Shown here in pieces: positions 1 to 7,338 of a stretch of 21,300 nt of DNA. The stretch's first letter is position 1; each line of letters opens with the position of its first letter. The notes under the pieces were generated by a model that saw only the letters and a list, made by a program, of their open reading frames with translations, was not told where the DNA came from and did not search any database. The DNA comes from Kiloniellaceae bacterium. GTDB lineage: Bacteria > Pseudomonadota > Alphaproteobacteria > Kiloniellales > Kiloniellaceae. A program made the translations under genes and the position numbers. Location of the stretch: assembly GCA_021776145.1 (NCBI GenBank), contig JAJFGM010000693.1:1-21300 (forward strand), read 5' to 3'.

Positions 1-7
1 CGCACGT

Positions 8-484
8 TTAATCTTGTTTTGCCCGGAAGGTTTCATGACAGCCGCCGCAACCGTTCTTGCCCACTGCGCCGAGCTGTTGGCCGATAGCCGCGACATCGCC
101 GCCTTCGGCGACCTGCGCCATCTTCGCGCTTTCATCCGACAATTTCTGCACGGCGGCCTCAAAGTCACTCCACTTCTCCCAGATTGCCGGCAGGGCGCGG
201 GTCTCGCCGGCTTCCTTGCCGCTGTCCTTGGGAAACAGCCGCAGTAGGTTTTTCGACAACGCGTTGATGGCGTGGGCATGGCCGGCGACTTCGTCGGTGA
301 AGCTGACCTCGCCTTTGGCAACAGCAGCCATCGCGCCCATATGGGCACCGATCGCTTTCATTGTGGTTTGCCGGTATTTGATCAGGTTGGCGGCTTCATC
401 CGCCGCTTGTGTCGGTTGTCCGACCGTCACGCTGGCTATGACGGCAACAGCTAAAAGCGAACAAAAATGTTTCAACGAACGCAT
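8..484 (-). CDS. cytochrome c' (periplasmic c-type haem protein)
   Basis: This is a 158-residue protein with an N-terminal signal peptide (about residues 1-27, ending PTQA before ADEA) and a single haem-binding motif CGGCH at residues 146-150, close to the C-terminus. The mature part is helix-rich, with no other domain. C-terminal CxxCH placement in a protein of about 130 mature residues is the hallmark of the four-helix-bundle cytochrome c' family. These periplasmic proteins bind NO or CO at a five-coordinate haem and are often linked to NO tolerance. The ATG at 484 is chosen over an in-frame start at 556 because AAGGGG lies about 8 bases upstream and the signal peptide begins there. It is transcribed alone; an 18-bp palindrome lies about 95 bases upstream. 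Function in NO defence is inferred from the family, not visible here. Confidence 0.88.
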   Translation of the reverse strand: MRSLKHFCSLLAVAVIASVTVGQPTQAADEAANLIKYRQTTMKAIGAHMGAMAAVAKGEVSFTDEVAGHAHAINALSKNLLRLFPKDSGKEAGETRALPAIWEKWSDFEAAVQKLSDESAKMAQVAEGGDVAAIGQQLGAVGKNGCGGCHETFRAKQD

Positions 485-579
485 TGGCGACCCCTTCAAA
501 TTTATTGTTTCATTTGGCGGGGTTATGTTCGCAAAGCCCAAGGAGCAAGGGAACAACTAACGCGTGTTGCCGCCCTAAG

Positions 580-597
580 GATCACAAGATTGTGATC
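580..597. promoter_or_regulatory. 18-bp palindrome, operator candidate for the cytochrome c' gene
   Basis: The sequence GATCACAAGATTGTGATC has perfect 8-bp arms (GATCACAA/TTGTGATC) around a 2-bp centre. It lies 96 bases upstream of the cytochrome c' start and downstream of the marR stop. Its order TCACAA..TTGTGA is the reverse of the CRP-type TGTGA..TCACA site and does not fit the FNR core, so the cognate regulator is unknown. Confidence 0.45.
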
Positions 598-603
598 ATA
601 AAG

Positions 604-624
604 CAGGCCTTTATGAGAGGCCTG
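604..624 (-). terminator. possible terminator after marR
   Basis: CAGGCCT and AGGCCTG form a 7-bp stem with a 7-base loop, 11 bases beyond the marR stop codon. On the minus strand it is followed by CTTTAT, a weak T-tract. Stem strength and position fit an intrinsic terminator for the hppD-marR transcript; the poor T-tract keeps confidence moderate. Confidence 0.45.
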
Positions 625-634
625 AAGCGGGCGC

Positions 635-1189
635 TTAGACCGGCGACTGCGGCTTGCCGCGCACGCAATAGGATTCCGCCCGGATCAGGAGTTTGCTCAT
701 CAAGCGGTCGAGTTGTTCGCGCTCGCGATCGTTCAGGATCCCGACCAATGCGGCTTCGTGGGCACGCGCCAGGGGCACGATCTGATCGTAGATGTGGCGT
801 CCGGCAGGCGAGAGGTGCAGGCGCAAGGCGCGTCGGTCGTTATGGTCCGGAAGCCGTTCTATGCGATCTGAACTCAACAGGCGTGCAACGGCGCGACTCA
901 CCTGCACCTTATCCATTGCGGTTCGGCGCCCGACTTCGGTTGCCGAAATGCCGGCGAAAATTCCGAGCACCGCCATGATCCGCCACTCCGCGATCGTCAG
1001 GTCGAAGCGGTTGGAATAGTCGGCCGCTATGGCCGAGCTGACGAGGTTGGAGACGAGGGAGAGCCGATAGGGCAGAAAGCTCTCCAAGGCCAAGGGCTCG
1101 GTCTCGAGGTCCGGATCTTGGCCCGGGTCCCGGCCCGGATCTGGGCCCGGATCGTGCCTGGCCGGCATATCGGCTATTTCGTTTTCCAC
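635..1189 (-). CDS. MarR-family transcriptional regulator, probably of tyrosine catabolism
   Basis: The 184-residue protein has a MarR winged helix-turn-helix fold: dimerisation helix around residues 38-60, recognition helix around 92-106 (MDKVQVSRAVARL), and a wing with DHNDRRALRLHLSPAG at 115-130. The DxRxxxLxLTxxG-type wing is diagnostic for MarR. It lies 17 bases downstream of the dioxygenase gene on the same strand, so the two are very likely co-transcribed, and it probably represses that operon through the palindrome at 2321-2354. The start is GTG at 1189, with GGAAGAAGGG just upstream; an ATG at 1168 lacks a ribosome site. The N-terminus (residues 13-27) is an unusual low-complexity run of DPG units encoded by four 12-bp repeats, not part of the MarR fold. 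The effector is unknown; homogentisate or 4-hydroxyphenylpyruvate would be logical. Confidence 0.85.
   Translation of the reverse strand: MENEIADMPARHDPGPDPGRDPGQDPDLETEPLALESFLPYRLSLVSNLVSSAIAADYSNRFDLTIAEWRIMAVLGIFAGISATEVGRRTAMDKVQVSRAVARLLSSDRIERLPDHNDRRALRLHLSPAGRHIYDQIVPLARAHEAALVGILNDREREQLDRLMSKLLIRAESYCVRGKPQSPV
1112..1159 (-). repeat. 12-bp tandem repeat, 4 copies, in the marR 5' end
   Basis: Four adjacent 12-bp units on the plus strand (CGGATCTTGGCC, CGGGTCCCGGCC, CGGATCTGGGCC, CGGATCGTGCCT) encode the DPG-rich N-terminal tail of the MarR regulator in frame. The copies differ at a few positions, so the expansion is not very recent. Confidence 0.8.
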
Positions 1190-1206
1190 ACCCTTCTTCC
1201 GCCGGC

Positions 1207-2262
1207 TCAGATTACGCCGCGTCGCACCTGATCGGCTTCGATGGATTCGAACAGCGCCTGGAAATTGCCTTCACCGAAACCCTCGTTGCCCTTGCGCTGG
1301 ATTAGCTCGAAGAAAATCGGACCGATGGCGTTCTGCGTGAAGATCTGCAACAGCAGGCCCTGGCCTTCGGTCGGGGCGCCATCGATCAGCACGCCGTTTT
1401 CGCGCAGCCGCACGAGGTCTTCGCCGTGTCCTGGAACGCGTGCATCGACCTTTTCGTAGTAGGTGTCGGGAGTCGACTGAAACTGCACGCCGCTTCCGCG
1501 CAGGTTATCGACAGTGGCACAAATGTCGCCGGTTCCGAGGGCGATGTGTTGAATGCCTTCGCCCTTGTATTCGCGTAGATACTCGGCAATCTGCGACTTG
1601 TCGTCGGAAGATTCGTTGATCGGAATGCGGATCTTGCCGCAGGGGCTCGTCATCGCCCGGCTTTTCAGTCCCGTCAGCTTGCCTTCGATGTCGAAGTAGC
1701 GAATTTCCTGAAAATTGAAGAGGCGTTCGTAATAGCCGGCCCACTGATCCATGTTGCCGCGGTTGACGTTGTGGGTAACGTGATCGATGTAGGTGAGACC
1801 GGCGCCGCCACGCTCGAAGTCCTCGCCTTCGATGGGGCGGAAATCGACGTCGTAGATCGAATTCTCGCCGTAGCGGTCGACGAGATAGATGCGGCTGCCG
1901 CCGATGCCCTCGATGGCTGGTATATTGAGCTCCATGGGCCCGACCGGATCCTCGACCGCCGTCGCGCCGAGTTCCATGGCGCGTGCGTGCGCCTTGGCGG
2001 CATCCTCTACACGAAAAGCCATGGCACAGGCCGAAGGTCCATGCGCGCGCGCGAAGCGCTGCCCGAAGCTTTCCGGCTCGGCGTTGACGATGAAATTGAC
2101 ATCGCCTTGGCGGTAGAGCGTGACATCCTTGGAGCGGTGCTGGGCGACGGCACGAAAACCGAGGGAGGTAAACAGGCTGGCCAACTCCTCCGGATTGGGC
2201 GCGGTGTATTCGATGAATTCGAAACCGTCGGTCTTCATCGGATTGTCGAAAAGGTCCGGCAT
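1207..2262 (-). CDS. hppD: 4-hydroxyphenylpyruvate dioxygenase
   Basis: This non-haem Fe(II) enzyme converts 4-hydroxyphenylpyruvate to homogentisate in tyrosine degradation. The 351-residue protein has two vicinal-oxygen-chelate domains. The C-terminal domain carries the three iron ligands: His in IDHVTHNV (about residue 161), His in IQHIALGT (about 239) and Glu in FFELIQRKGN (about 319). The closing GFGEGNFQALFESIE is typical of HPPD and distinguishes it from hydroxymandelate synthase, as does the genomic pairing with a MarR regulator. Length matches bacterial HPPDs. The start is taken as ATG at 2262; a GTG at 2274 is in frame but neither has a strong ribosome site. No homogentisate dioxygenase or fumarylacetoacetase is in the window, so the rest of the pathway is elsewhere. 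Regulation is probably by the downstream MarR protein. Confidence 0.95.
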   Translation of the reverse strand: MPDLFDNPMKTDGFEFIEYTAPNPEELASLFTSLGFRAVAQHRSKDVTLYRQGDVNFIVNAEPESFGQRFARAHGPSACAMAFRVEDAAKAHARAMELGATAVEDPVGPMELNIPAIEGIGGSRIYLVDRYGENSIYDVDFRPIEGEDFERGGAGLTYIDHVTHNVNRGNMDQWAGYYERLFNFQEIRYFDIEGKLTGLKSRAMTSPCGKIRIPINESSDDKSQIAEYLREYKGEGIQHIALGTGDICATVDNLRGSGVQFQSTPDTYYEKVDARVPGHGEDLVRLRENGVLIDGAPTEGQGLLLQIFTQNAIGPIFFELIQRKGNEGFGEGNFQALFESIEADQVRRGVI

Positions 2263-2320
2263 GGGGGGATCCACGATGTTGCGGGCCGCGGCGGTGGATC
2301 TTGCGGCTGCCCGGCAGTTG

Positions 2321-2354
2321 GTTTCATTTGTAACTTAATAGTTGCGAATGAAAC
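2321..2354. promoter_or_regulatory. 34-bp imperfect palindrome, likely MarR operator upstream of hppD
   Basis: Arms GTTTCATTTGTAACT (2321-2335) and AGTTGCGAATGAAAC (2340-2354) match at 13 of 15 positions around a TAAT centre. The site is 59 bases upstream of the hppD ATG, in a locally AT-rich stretch between divergent genes. The symmetry and location are as expected for an autoregulatory MarR site; binding is inferred. Confidence 0.65.
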
Positions 2355-2472
2355 TAAAGTCAAGGCGATATCGGATGAACCCATGACGCGGTGGTTTGCG
2401 CGCGGCCTCTTGCAGGGAATCGCGCCATTTGCGTTATGATTGCGGCCTAGCTCGCAAGCGGGGAGCAAGGAA

Positions 2473-2820
2473 TTGCCAAAACAGCGAGGCGCCCGCCCGC
2501 TTTGGCCGTGGGTGGTGGGCGTCGGCCTGATGGCGCTGCTGCCATCGGCGGCGGCGGCGCAGCTTGCCGGTGACGCCGCGGCCGGCGAGAAGCTTGCCAA
2601 GGACTGGTGCGCTCAGTGTCACGTCATTGGCGACTACAATCCCTATGGCGGGGTCGGCGCGACGCCGTCCTTTTGGATCATGAAACGCAAGCCGGAAACC
2701 TATTACCCAAAACTGAAGAGCTTTCAGGAGCGGCGGCCGCATGCGGCGCGTCAGTTCGACTTGACCCCCAAGGACATCGGCAACATCCTGAAATATGTCG
2801 ATAGTCTGGTGGCCAAGTAA
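2473..2820 (+). CDS. small secreted c-type cytochrome
   Basis: The 115-residue product has a basic start, a hydrophobic signal segment (about residues 9-28, ending AAAAQ) and one haem motif CAQCH at 46-50, followed by a class I cytochrome c-like body ending in DIGNILKYVDSLVAK. The helix before the C-terminus (LTPKDIGNILKYVDSL) resembles the conserved last helix of soluble cytochromes c. The axial methionine is uncertain; Met70 in FWIMK is one candidate. The start is a TTG at 2473 with GGGGAGCAAGGAA upstream; another TTG at 2440 is in frame but unsupported. It is divergent from hppD, sharing a 210-base intergenic region. Its redox partner cannot be told from context. Confidence 0.82.
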   Translation: MPKQRGARPLWPWVVGVGLMALLPSAAAAQLAGDAAAGEKLAKDWCAQCHVIGDYNPYGGVGATPSFWIMKRKPETYYPKLKSFQERRPHAARQFDLTPKDIGNILKYVDSLVAK

Positions 2821-3037
2821 GTACGACGTAATACTCGTAAATTCGCCACATTGTTAGGTAAGACATGTCACTATTCGTGACCTGATTCCAAAAGCTTTTC
2901 GCCAAGGTGACCGGAAATCTTCGCTGGGATCCATGAATCAACGCCGTTGCACGGTCTGAATAGCAGTGGGATTAGCCTTCTTCATTTGCCCCTAAATAAT
3001 AAATCCTTCACCGGTTTTGCGTAGGTTTAGTGCCGAA

Positions 3038-3970
3038 ATGCCACCTTTACCAAAATCGCGGCTGGGGATTGCGCTAGGCAGCGGTGCGGCTCGGGGATGG
3101 GCCCACCTCGGCGCTTTGCGCGCACTCGATCAGCTCGGTATCAGACCTGATGTCGTTTGCGGCACCTCGATGGGGGCGCTGGTGGGTGGATTCTACCTCA
3201 GCGGGCACCTTGCGGGGCTGGAGGATTGGGCACGGCGGCTGACCAAGCTCAAGATTCTGCGGTTCATGGATTTCAGTCTCTCCGGCAGCGGTCTGATCGG
3301 CGGCCAGCGGTTGATCGCGGAAATGCAGAGCGTTCTTGGCGACTGCCAGATTGAAGACCTGCCCGGTCCCTACGCCAGCGTCGTAACCGATTTGCGAACC
3401 GGCCACGAAGTCTGGCTGACCCAGGGGAGCCTTGTCGAAGCGATGCGCGCCTCGTTTTCGCTGCCCGCCTTTTTCGATTCCTTCAAAGTCGATGGGCGTT
3501 GGGTGGTCGATGGCGCCCTGGTCAATCCCGTGCCTGTTTCGGTCTGCCACGCCCTAGGTGCCCGCGTTGTCATTGCCATAAACTTGAACGCCACGCCGCA
3601 GGCGCGCAACGGTTCGCAGCCAATCTCCACGGCGGCCGGACTGGGCGGTGCCGTCGGCTGGACCAGCGCCCTGTTACGCAGGTCGCGGCGCGGACCGAAT
3701 CTGCTCGATGCGCCGATGGAGGCGGAAGAGGCGGGTGCGCCCAACCGCATGGGCGTTCTCGCTTCGACGCTCAACATCGTGCAGGATCGGGTGACGCGAA
3801 GCCGTCTTGCCGCCGATCCGCCGGATGTGCACATCGTGCCGCGTGTCGGCAAGATCGGCTTGCTCGATTTTCACATGGCCAAGGAAGCCATCGAGGCCGG
3901 CGAGGCGGCCATCTATGATTCCGAAACCCTGATCCGCGACGCGATGGATCTGTTCGAGGTGACCGGTTGA
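3038..3970 (+). CDS. patatin-like phospholipase (RssA/NTE type)
   Basis: The 310-residue protein has the full patatin signature: a glycine-rich oxyanion loop GSGAARGWAHLG (residues 14-25), the nucleophile elbow GTSMG with Ser44, and the second half of the Ser-Asp dyad in VVDGALVNP (Asp158). Family members hydrolyse acyl esters of phospholipids or lysophospholipids. No signal peptide is visible, so it is probably cytoplasmic or membrane-peripheral. The ATG at 3038 is preferred to a TTG at 3017 because the conserved core follows immediately; the ribosome site is weak in both. Its TGA overlaps the ATG of the acyl-CoA ligase (TGATG), so the two are translationally coupled, which suggests that released fatty acids are passed to the ligase. 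Confidence 0.9.
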   Translation: MPPLPKSRLGIALGSGAARGWAHLGALRALDQLGIRPDVVCGTSMGALVGGFYLSGHLAGLEDWARRLTKLKILRFMDFSLSGSGLIGGQRLIAEMQSVLGDCQIEDLPGPYASVVTDLRTGHEVWLTQGSLVEAMRASFSLPAFFDSFKVDGRWVVDGALVNPVPVSVCHALGARVVIAINLNATPQARNGSQPISTAAGLGGAVGWTSALLRRSRRGPNLLDAPMEAEEAGAPNRMGVLASTLNIVQDRVTRSRLAADPPDVHIVPRVGKIGLLDFHMAKEAIEAGEAAIYDSETLIRDAMDLFEVTG

Positions 3971-5892
3971 TGTTGAGTGCGACGATCCCCCGTCTGACAG
4001 GCGTTTGGAAAGGCTTCAGGCGCTTGGTCTTCGGGATTAGGGCTGCCGAGAGTGCACCGGCCGTACGCCCCTACGCCTGGGAATCCTCCTATCCAACAGG
4101 TTTGGACTGGGAACTCGATGTCACGCCGCGCCCGCTCTACGCTCTGCTCGACGATGCAGTGGCGCAATTTCCCGACCGCCCCTGCCTCGAGTTTCTCGGC
4201 AAGCGCTATAGTTACGCAGAGGTCGGTGAACTCGTTTCCAAGGCCGCCAAGGGCCTGCGTGAAATCGGTGTCGGCAAGGGCGTCAAGGTCGGCCTGTTTC
4301 TGCCGAATTCACCGTATTACGTGATTTCCTATTTCGCCATCCTCAAGGCCGGCGGCACGGTGGTCAACTTCAACCCGCTTTATGCCGAGCGCGAAGTGCG
4401 GCGCCAGATCAACGATTCCGGCACCCGCGTCATGATCACCATGAACCTGCGGTCGCTCTATCCCAAGGTCGCCGGACGTTTGGCCGACAGTTGCTTGCGC
4501 AAGGTTGTCGTCTGTTCCATGGGCGCCGCTTTGCGTCTGCCGGACAAGGCACTCTTTGCGATTTTCAAGCGCAGCGAAGTGGCAAGCATTCCCAGTGACG
4601 AACAGCATGTCCGTTTCGAGAAGCTGATCGCCAACCATGGCGATTTCGAGCCGGCGATTGTCGACCCAAGGCGCGACTGCGCCCTCTTGCAGTTTACCGG
4701 CGGCACCACCGGTGTGCCCAAGGGCGCCGCCTTGACGCACGCGGCGATCTACAGCAACGCGGTACAGACCCGCGCCTGGGCGCAAGGCATCGAACCGGGC
4801 CAGGAAAAGGTCGTGGCGGTGCTGCCGCTGTTCCATGTCTTCGGCATGACCGGGGTGATGACCGTCGGACTAATGTGCGGCTCCGAGATTCTGTTGCAGC
4901 CGCACTTCAAGGTCGGCGATGTTCTGCGGTTGATCGAGAAGTATCAGGCGACAATTTTCTTCGGCGTGCCGACCATGTATTCGGCCATCAACGGCCATCG
5001 TGGCGAGCGTGACGCGCGTGAAGTCGACCTTTCCAGCCTGCGTTTCTGTGTTTCCGGCGGCGCGCCCCTGCCGGCCGATATCAAGGAGAATTTCGAGCGC
5101 CTCAGCGGCTGTACCCTGGTCGAGGGCTACGGCCTGACCGAAGCCGCGCCGGTGTGCACCATCAACCCGATCGACGGCGTCAACAAGATCGGCTCGGCCG
5201 GGTTGCCGGTACCGGGCACCGTCGTCGAAATCGTCGCCCTCGACGACCCCTATCTGGTGCTGCCATGTGATGAAGTGGGTGAAATCTGTGTCAGCGGGCC
5301 GCAGGTGATGACGGGCTACGCGCGTCACAGCGAGGAAACCGGCGAGGTGCTGCGCAACGGCCGGCTGCAGACCGGCGATGTTGGCTATATGGATGCCGAG
5401 GGTTACCTTTTCATTCTCGACCGCATCAAGGATCTGATCATAACCGGTGGCTTCAATGTCTATCCGCGCATGATCGAAGAGGCTGTTCTGCTCCATCCCG
5501 ATGTCGTCGAGGCCGCCGTCTGCGGTGTCCCCAACAAGCATCGCGGCGAGACCATCAAGGCCTATGTCGTTCTGCGCGAAGGCTGCGAACTGCGATCCAG
5601 CGAGCTGCGCGCCTTTCTCCAGGACAAGCTGGCAAATTTCGAGATCCCAAGGCAGGTGAAGGTCGTCGACGAGATCCCCAAGACCATGCTCGGCAAACCG
5701 CTGCGACGCAAGTTGATCGCCGCGGAATTGAAGGCGCGTAATGGCGGCGCCGGTGTGCGGGTTGAAGACGACGAAGAGGAAACAGAGCAGTGCACGGCGG
5801 CCGATGACATGGCGCCGAAAGACATGGCGCCGAAAGACAAGGCGCCGAAAGACAAAGCGCCGAAAGACAAGGAGGATCATCGCGCGGCATGA
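3970..5892 (+). CDS. fadD: long-chain fatty acid--CoA ligase
   Basis: A 640-residue ATP-dependent acyl-adenylate-forming enzyme that activates fatty acids to acyl-CoA. Visible motifs are the phosphate loop TGGTTGVPKG (243-252), GYGLTEAAP (387-394), the TGD motif (468-470), the hinge region DRIKDLIITGGFNVYP (484-499) and the C-terminal catalytic lysine in PKTMLGKPLRR (about 576). The start ATG overlaps the lipase stop, and the stop overlaps the ATG of the SCP2 gene (ATGA), so it is the middle gene of a coupled operon. An unusual C-terminal extension of about 45 residues follows the normal end of the family: an acidic run (EDDEEETE) and then four or more copies of a five-residue DMAPK/DKAPK unit. 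The tail is probably disordered and may mediate membrane or partner contact, which is inference. Exact chain-length specificity is unknown. Confidence 0.94.
   Translation: MLSATIPRLTGVWKGFRRLVFGIRAAESAPAVRPYAWESSYPTGLDWELDVTPRPLYALLDDAVAQFPDRPCLEFLGKRYSYAEVGELVSKAAKGLREIGVGKGVKVGLFLPNSPYYVISYFAILKAGGTVVNFNPLYAEREVRRQINDSGTRVMITMNLRSLYPKVAGRLADSCLRKVVVCSMGAALRLPDKALFAIFKRSEVASIPSDEQHVRFEKLIANHGDFEPAIVDPRRDCALLQFTGGTTGVPKGAALTHAAIYSNAVQTRAWAQGIEPGQEKVVAVLPLFHVFGMTGVMTVGLMCGSEILLQPHFKVGDVLRLIEKYQATIFFGVPTMYSAINGHRGERDAREVDLSSLRFCVSGGAPLPADIKENFERLSGCTLVEGYGLTEAAPVCTINPIDGVNKIGSAGLPVPGTVVEIVALDDPYLVLPCDEVGEICVSGPQVMTGYARHSEETGEVLRNGRLQTGDVGYMDAEGYLFILDRIKDLIITGGFNVYPRMIEEAVLLHPDVVEAAVCGVPNKHRGETIKAYVVLREGCELRSSELRAFLQDKLANFEIPRQVKVVDEIPKTMLGKPLRRKLIAAELKARNGGAGVRVEDDEEETEQCTAADDMAPKDMAPKDKAPKDKAPKDKEDHRAA
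5806..5865 (+). repeat. 15-bp tandem repeat, 4 copies, at the fadD 3' end
   Basis: Four 15-bp units of GACATGGCGCCGAAA or GACAAGGCGCCGAAA type encode D(M/K)APK in frame, followed by a partial fifth unit at 5866. Copies differ by one to three bases. The last unit runs into the AAGGAGG that may serve as the ribosome site for the next gene. Confidence 0.92.
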
Positions 5893-6191
5893 CAATGGAA
5901 GCAAAAACACGAGCCGTTGAAGGCCGCTTGATGGATCTGGCCGGCCTCAACTACGTCGTCAAGTTCGTCATCGGCGACGACGGCGCGCTGGTCATCGATG
6001 GCAAGTCCATGCCGCCGCGGCTGGCGGAAGACAGCGACGAGGCCGATTGCACCATCCGCCTTTCCGGCCCCGACTTCGATGCGTTGATCGCCGGTACGCT
6101 CAATCCGACGCTGGCCTATACCCTTGGCAAGCTGAAGATCGACGGCTCCATGGGCGTCGCCCTGAAATTGGCATCGATGCTGGAAGAATGA
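5889..6191 (+). CDS. SCP2 sterol-binding-domain protein
   Basis: The 100-residue product is a stand-alone SCP2 domain: the pattern FVIGDDGALVIDGK, then ADCTIRLSGPDFDALIAGTLNPTLAYTLGKLKIDGSMGVALKLASML is the typical lipid-binding tunnel sequence. SCP2 domains bind fatty acyl-CoAs or other lipids without catalysis. The ATG overlaps the fadD stop by the ATGA arrangement, with AGGAGG 13 bases upstream; an alternative ATG at 5895 is equally placed for initiation. It is the last gene of the lipase-ligase operon. Its likely job, inferred from order, is to receive or chaperone the acyl-CoA made by the ligase. No signal peptide is present. Confidence 0.88.
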   Translation: MTMEAKTRAVEGRLMDLAGLNYVVKFVIGDDGALVIDGKSMPPRLAEDSDEADCTIRLSGPDFDALIAGTLNPTLAYTLGKLKIDGSMGVALKLASMLEE

Positions 6192-6245
6192 GACGTTCGA
6201 GACCGGCTCGTCTCGGTGCAATTCCCCGACCTAAGAACTCTCCCT

Positions 6246-6281
6246 TAAAAGCTCACTGGCCGGTAAAAGCTCATTGGCCGG
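6246..6281. repeat. 18-bp tandem duplication at the phosphoesterase stop codon
   Basis: TAAAAGCTCACTGGCCGG at 6246-6263 is repeated at 6264-6281 with one change (C to T). The second copy contains the stop codon and last codons of the minus-strand phosphoesterase gene; the first copy is outside it. Confidence 0.9.
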
Positions 6282-7083
6282 CCGCTTCACTGTAGCGCGG
6301 CATGTCGTCGGGTTTGCGGCTGTCGTCGAGATAGTTGTGCAGGTGAACCGTGGTCTGCCGCTCGGTGATTTCGATGACGGCGTAGGCCGGAGGTTCGTGG
6401 TCGTAGGGCACCGACGTCACGGTCTCGAAGTCGAGCGGCACCTGGTGCACGGTGGAGGGCAGGGCGGAAAAGGCGATGTCCCGCCAACTGCCGCTCACCG
6501 GCCGGTGCACATGTCCGAAAAAGATGTGACGGATGTTCTTCGCCTTGGCGATGATCTCGACCAGTTCGGCCTCTTCGCGCAGGCGGATGCGGTCGAGGCT
6601 GGGGATGCCGATGTCGAAGGGCGGGTGGTGCATGAAGAGGAAGACCGGACGCCGCCCGGCGGCGGCGAGCTGCCCTGAAAGCCATGCGCAGCGCGCCGCG
6701 TCGTAACCGCCGTGATGACTGCCCGGGACGTGGGTGTCGAGCAGTATCAGGTTTCCGGCAGGGGTCTCGACGACGCTTTGCACGAAACCCTTGTCGTCCA
6801 CCGGGCTGTCCGGAAAGGCTTGGCGAAAGGTGTCGCGGTTGTCGTGATTGCCGATCAGCAGGCGGTACGGCGGCGTAAGCGTTCGCAGGGCCGCTTTCAG
6901 CAATTCATAAGCTTCCGGCGCACCGCGGTCGGCGAGATCGCCGGTGATCAGACAGCAGGCGGCGTCGCCGTGATGGCGGTTGATGTCGTCGATGCAGGCC
7001 GCCAGACGCGCCGCCGGGTCGAGCCCGAGCAGCCGCAATCCCGGCGGGACGAAGTGCAGGTCGGAGATCTGGATCAGCTTCAT
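6271..7083 (-). CDS. metallophosphoesterase, class III cyclic-nucleotide phosphodiesterase type
   Basis: The 270-residue protein carries all calcineurin-like metal-binding motifs: DLH (8-10), GDLAD (48-52), GNHDNR (78-83), HHPP (152-155) and GHVHRP (190-195). This set and the length fit the CpdA/GpdQ-like subfamily, which hydrolyses cAMP or other phosphodiesters. Specificity cannot be fixed from sequence, so the cpdA symbol is not assigned. The ATG at 7083 has GAAGG about 10 bases upstream. It is cytoplasmic, with no signal peptide. It is convergent with the SCP2 operon, 79 bases away, and the short tandem duplication at its 3' end includes its stop codon. It lies 255 bases beyond the protease gene and is probably separately transcribed. 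Confidence 0.88.
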   Translation of the reverse strand: MKLIQISDLHFVPPGLRLLGLDPAARLAACIDDINRHHGDAACCLITGDLADRGAPEAYELLKAALRTLTPPYRLLIGNHDNRDTFRQAFPDSPVDDKGFVQSVVETPAGNLILLDTHVPGSHHGGYDAARCAWLSGQLAAAGRRPVFLFMHHPPFDIGIPSLDRIRLREEAELVEIIAKAKNIRHIFFGHVHRPVSGSWRDIAFSALPSTVHQVPLDFETVTSVPYDHEPPAYAVIEITERQTTVHLHNYLDDSRKPDDMPRYSEAAGQ

Positions 7084-7338
7084 GGCTGCGGCCTTCGGTC
7101 ACCTATTGAGTCTGCAGCTTCAGCTTTGCAGCGGCGAATTTCAAGCCGGCAGGTAGTGTGATTCCGGTCGAGCGTCGCTCTGACGGCCATGTCCCCCTAT
7201 TGCAAAGCCATGACACGGCGCCAAAGCCTATGCCTTCATAACCCGGCAAGTATTTCGCTACCGGACCACTATAGCGAGCGAAGATCGAGGCCACCTCAGA
7301 CTTCGGGCTGGGGTTGGCCTCGATCACCACGCTGCAAC

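Noticed and set aside
2867..2881. Inverted repeat GTCAC/GTGAC upstream of the patatin gene
   Set aside because: Only 5-bp arms, far from the start codon, expected by chance at this length.
4870..5910. A 346-codon frame antisense to fadD
   Set aside because: It mirrors the fadD repeats (a run of F-R-R-x-V units) and has no start signal.
6190..6214. Hairpin GAGACG...CGTCTC directly after the SCP2 stop
   Set aside because: It has no T-tract and short arms with alternative pairings, so it is not called as a terminator.
7103..7330. A 75-codon minus-strand frame just after the protease gene
   Set aside because: It begins with tandem GTG codons without a good ribosome site and has no recognised motif. 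Its first half has gene-like codon use, so a decayed fragment is possible, but support is too weak.
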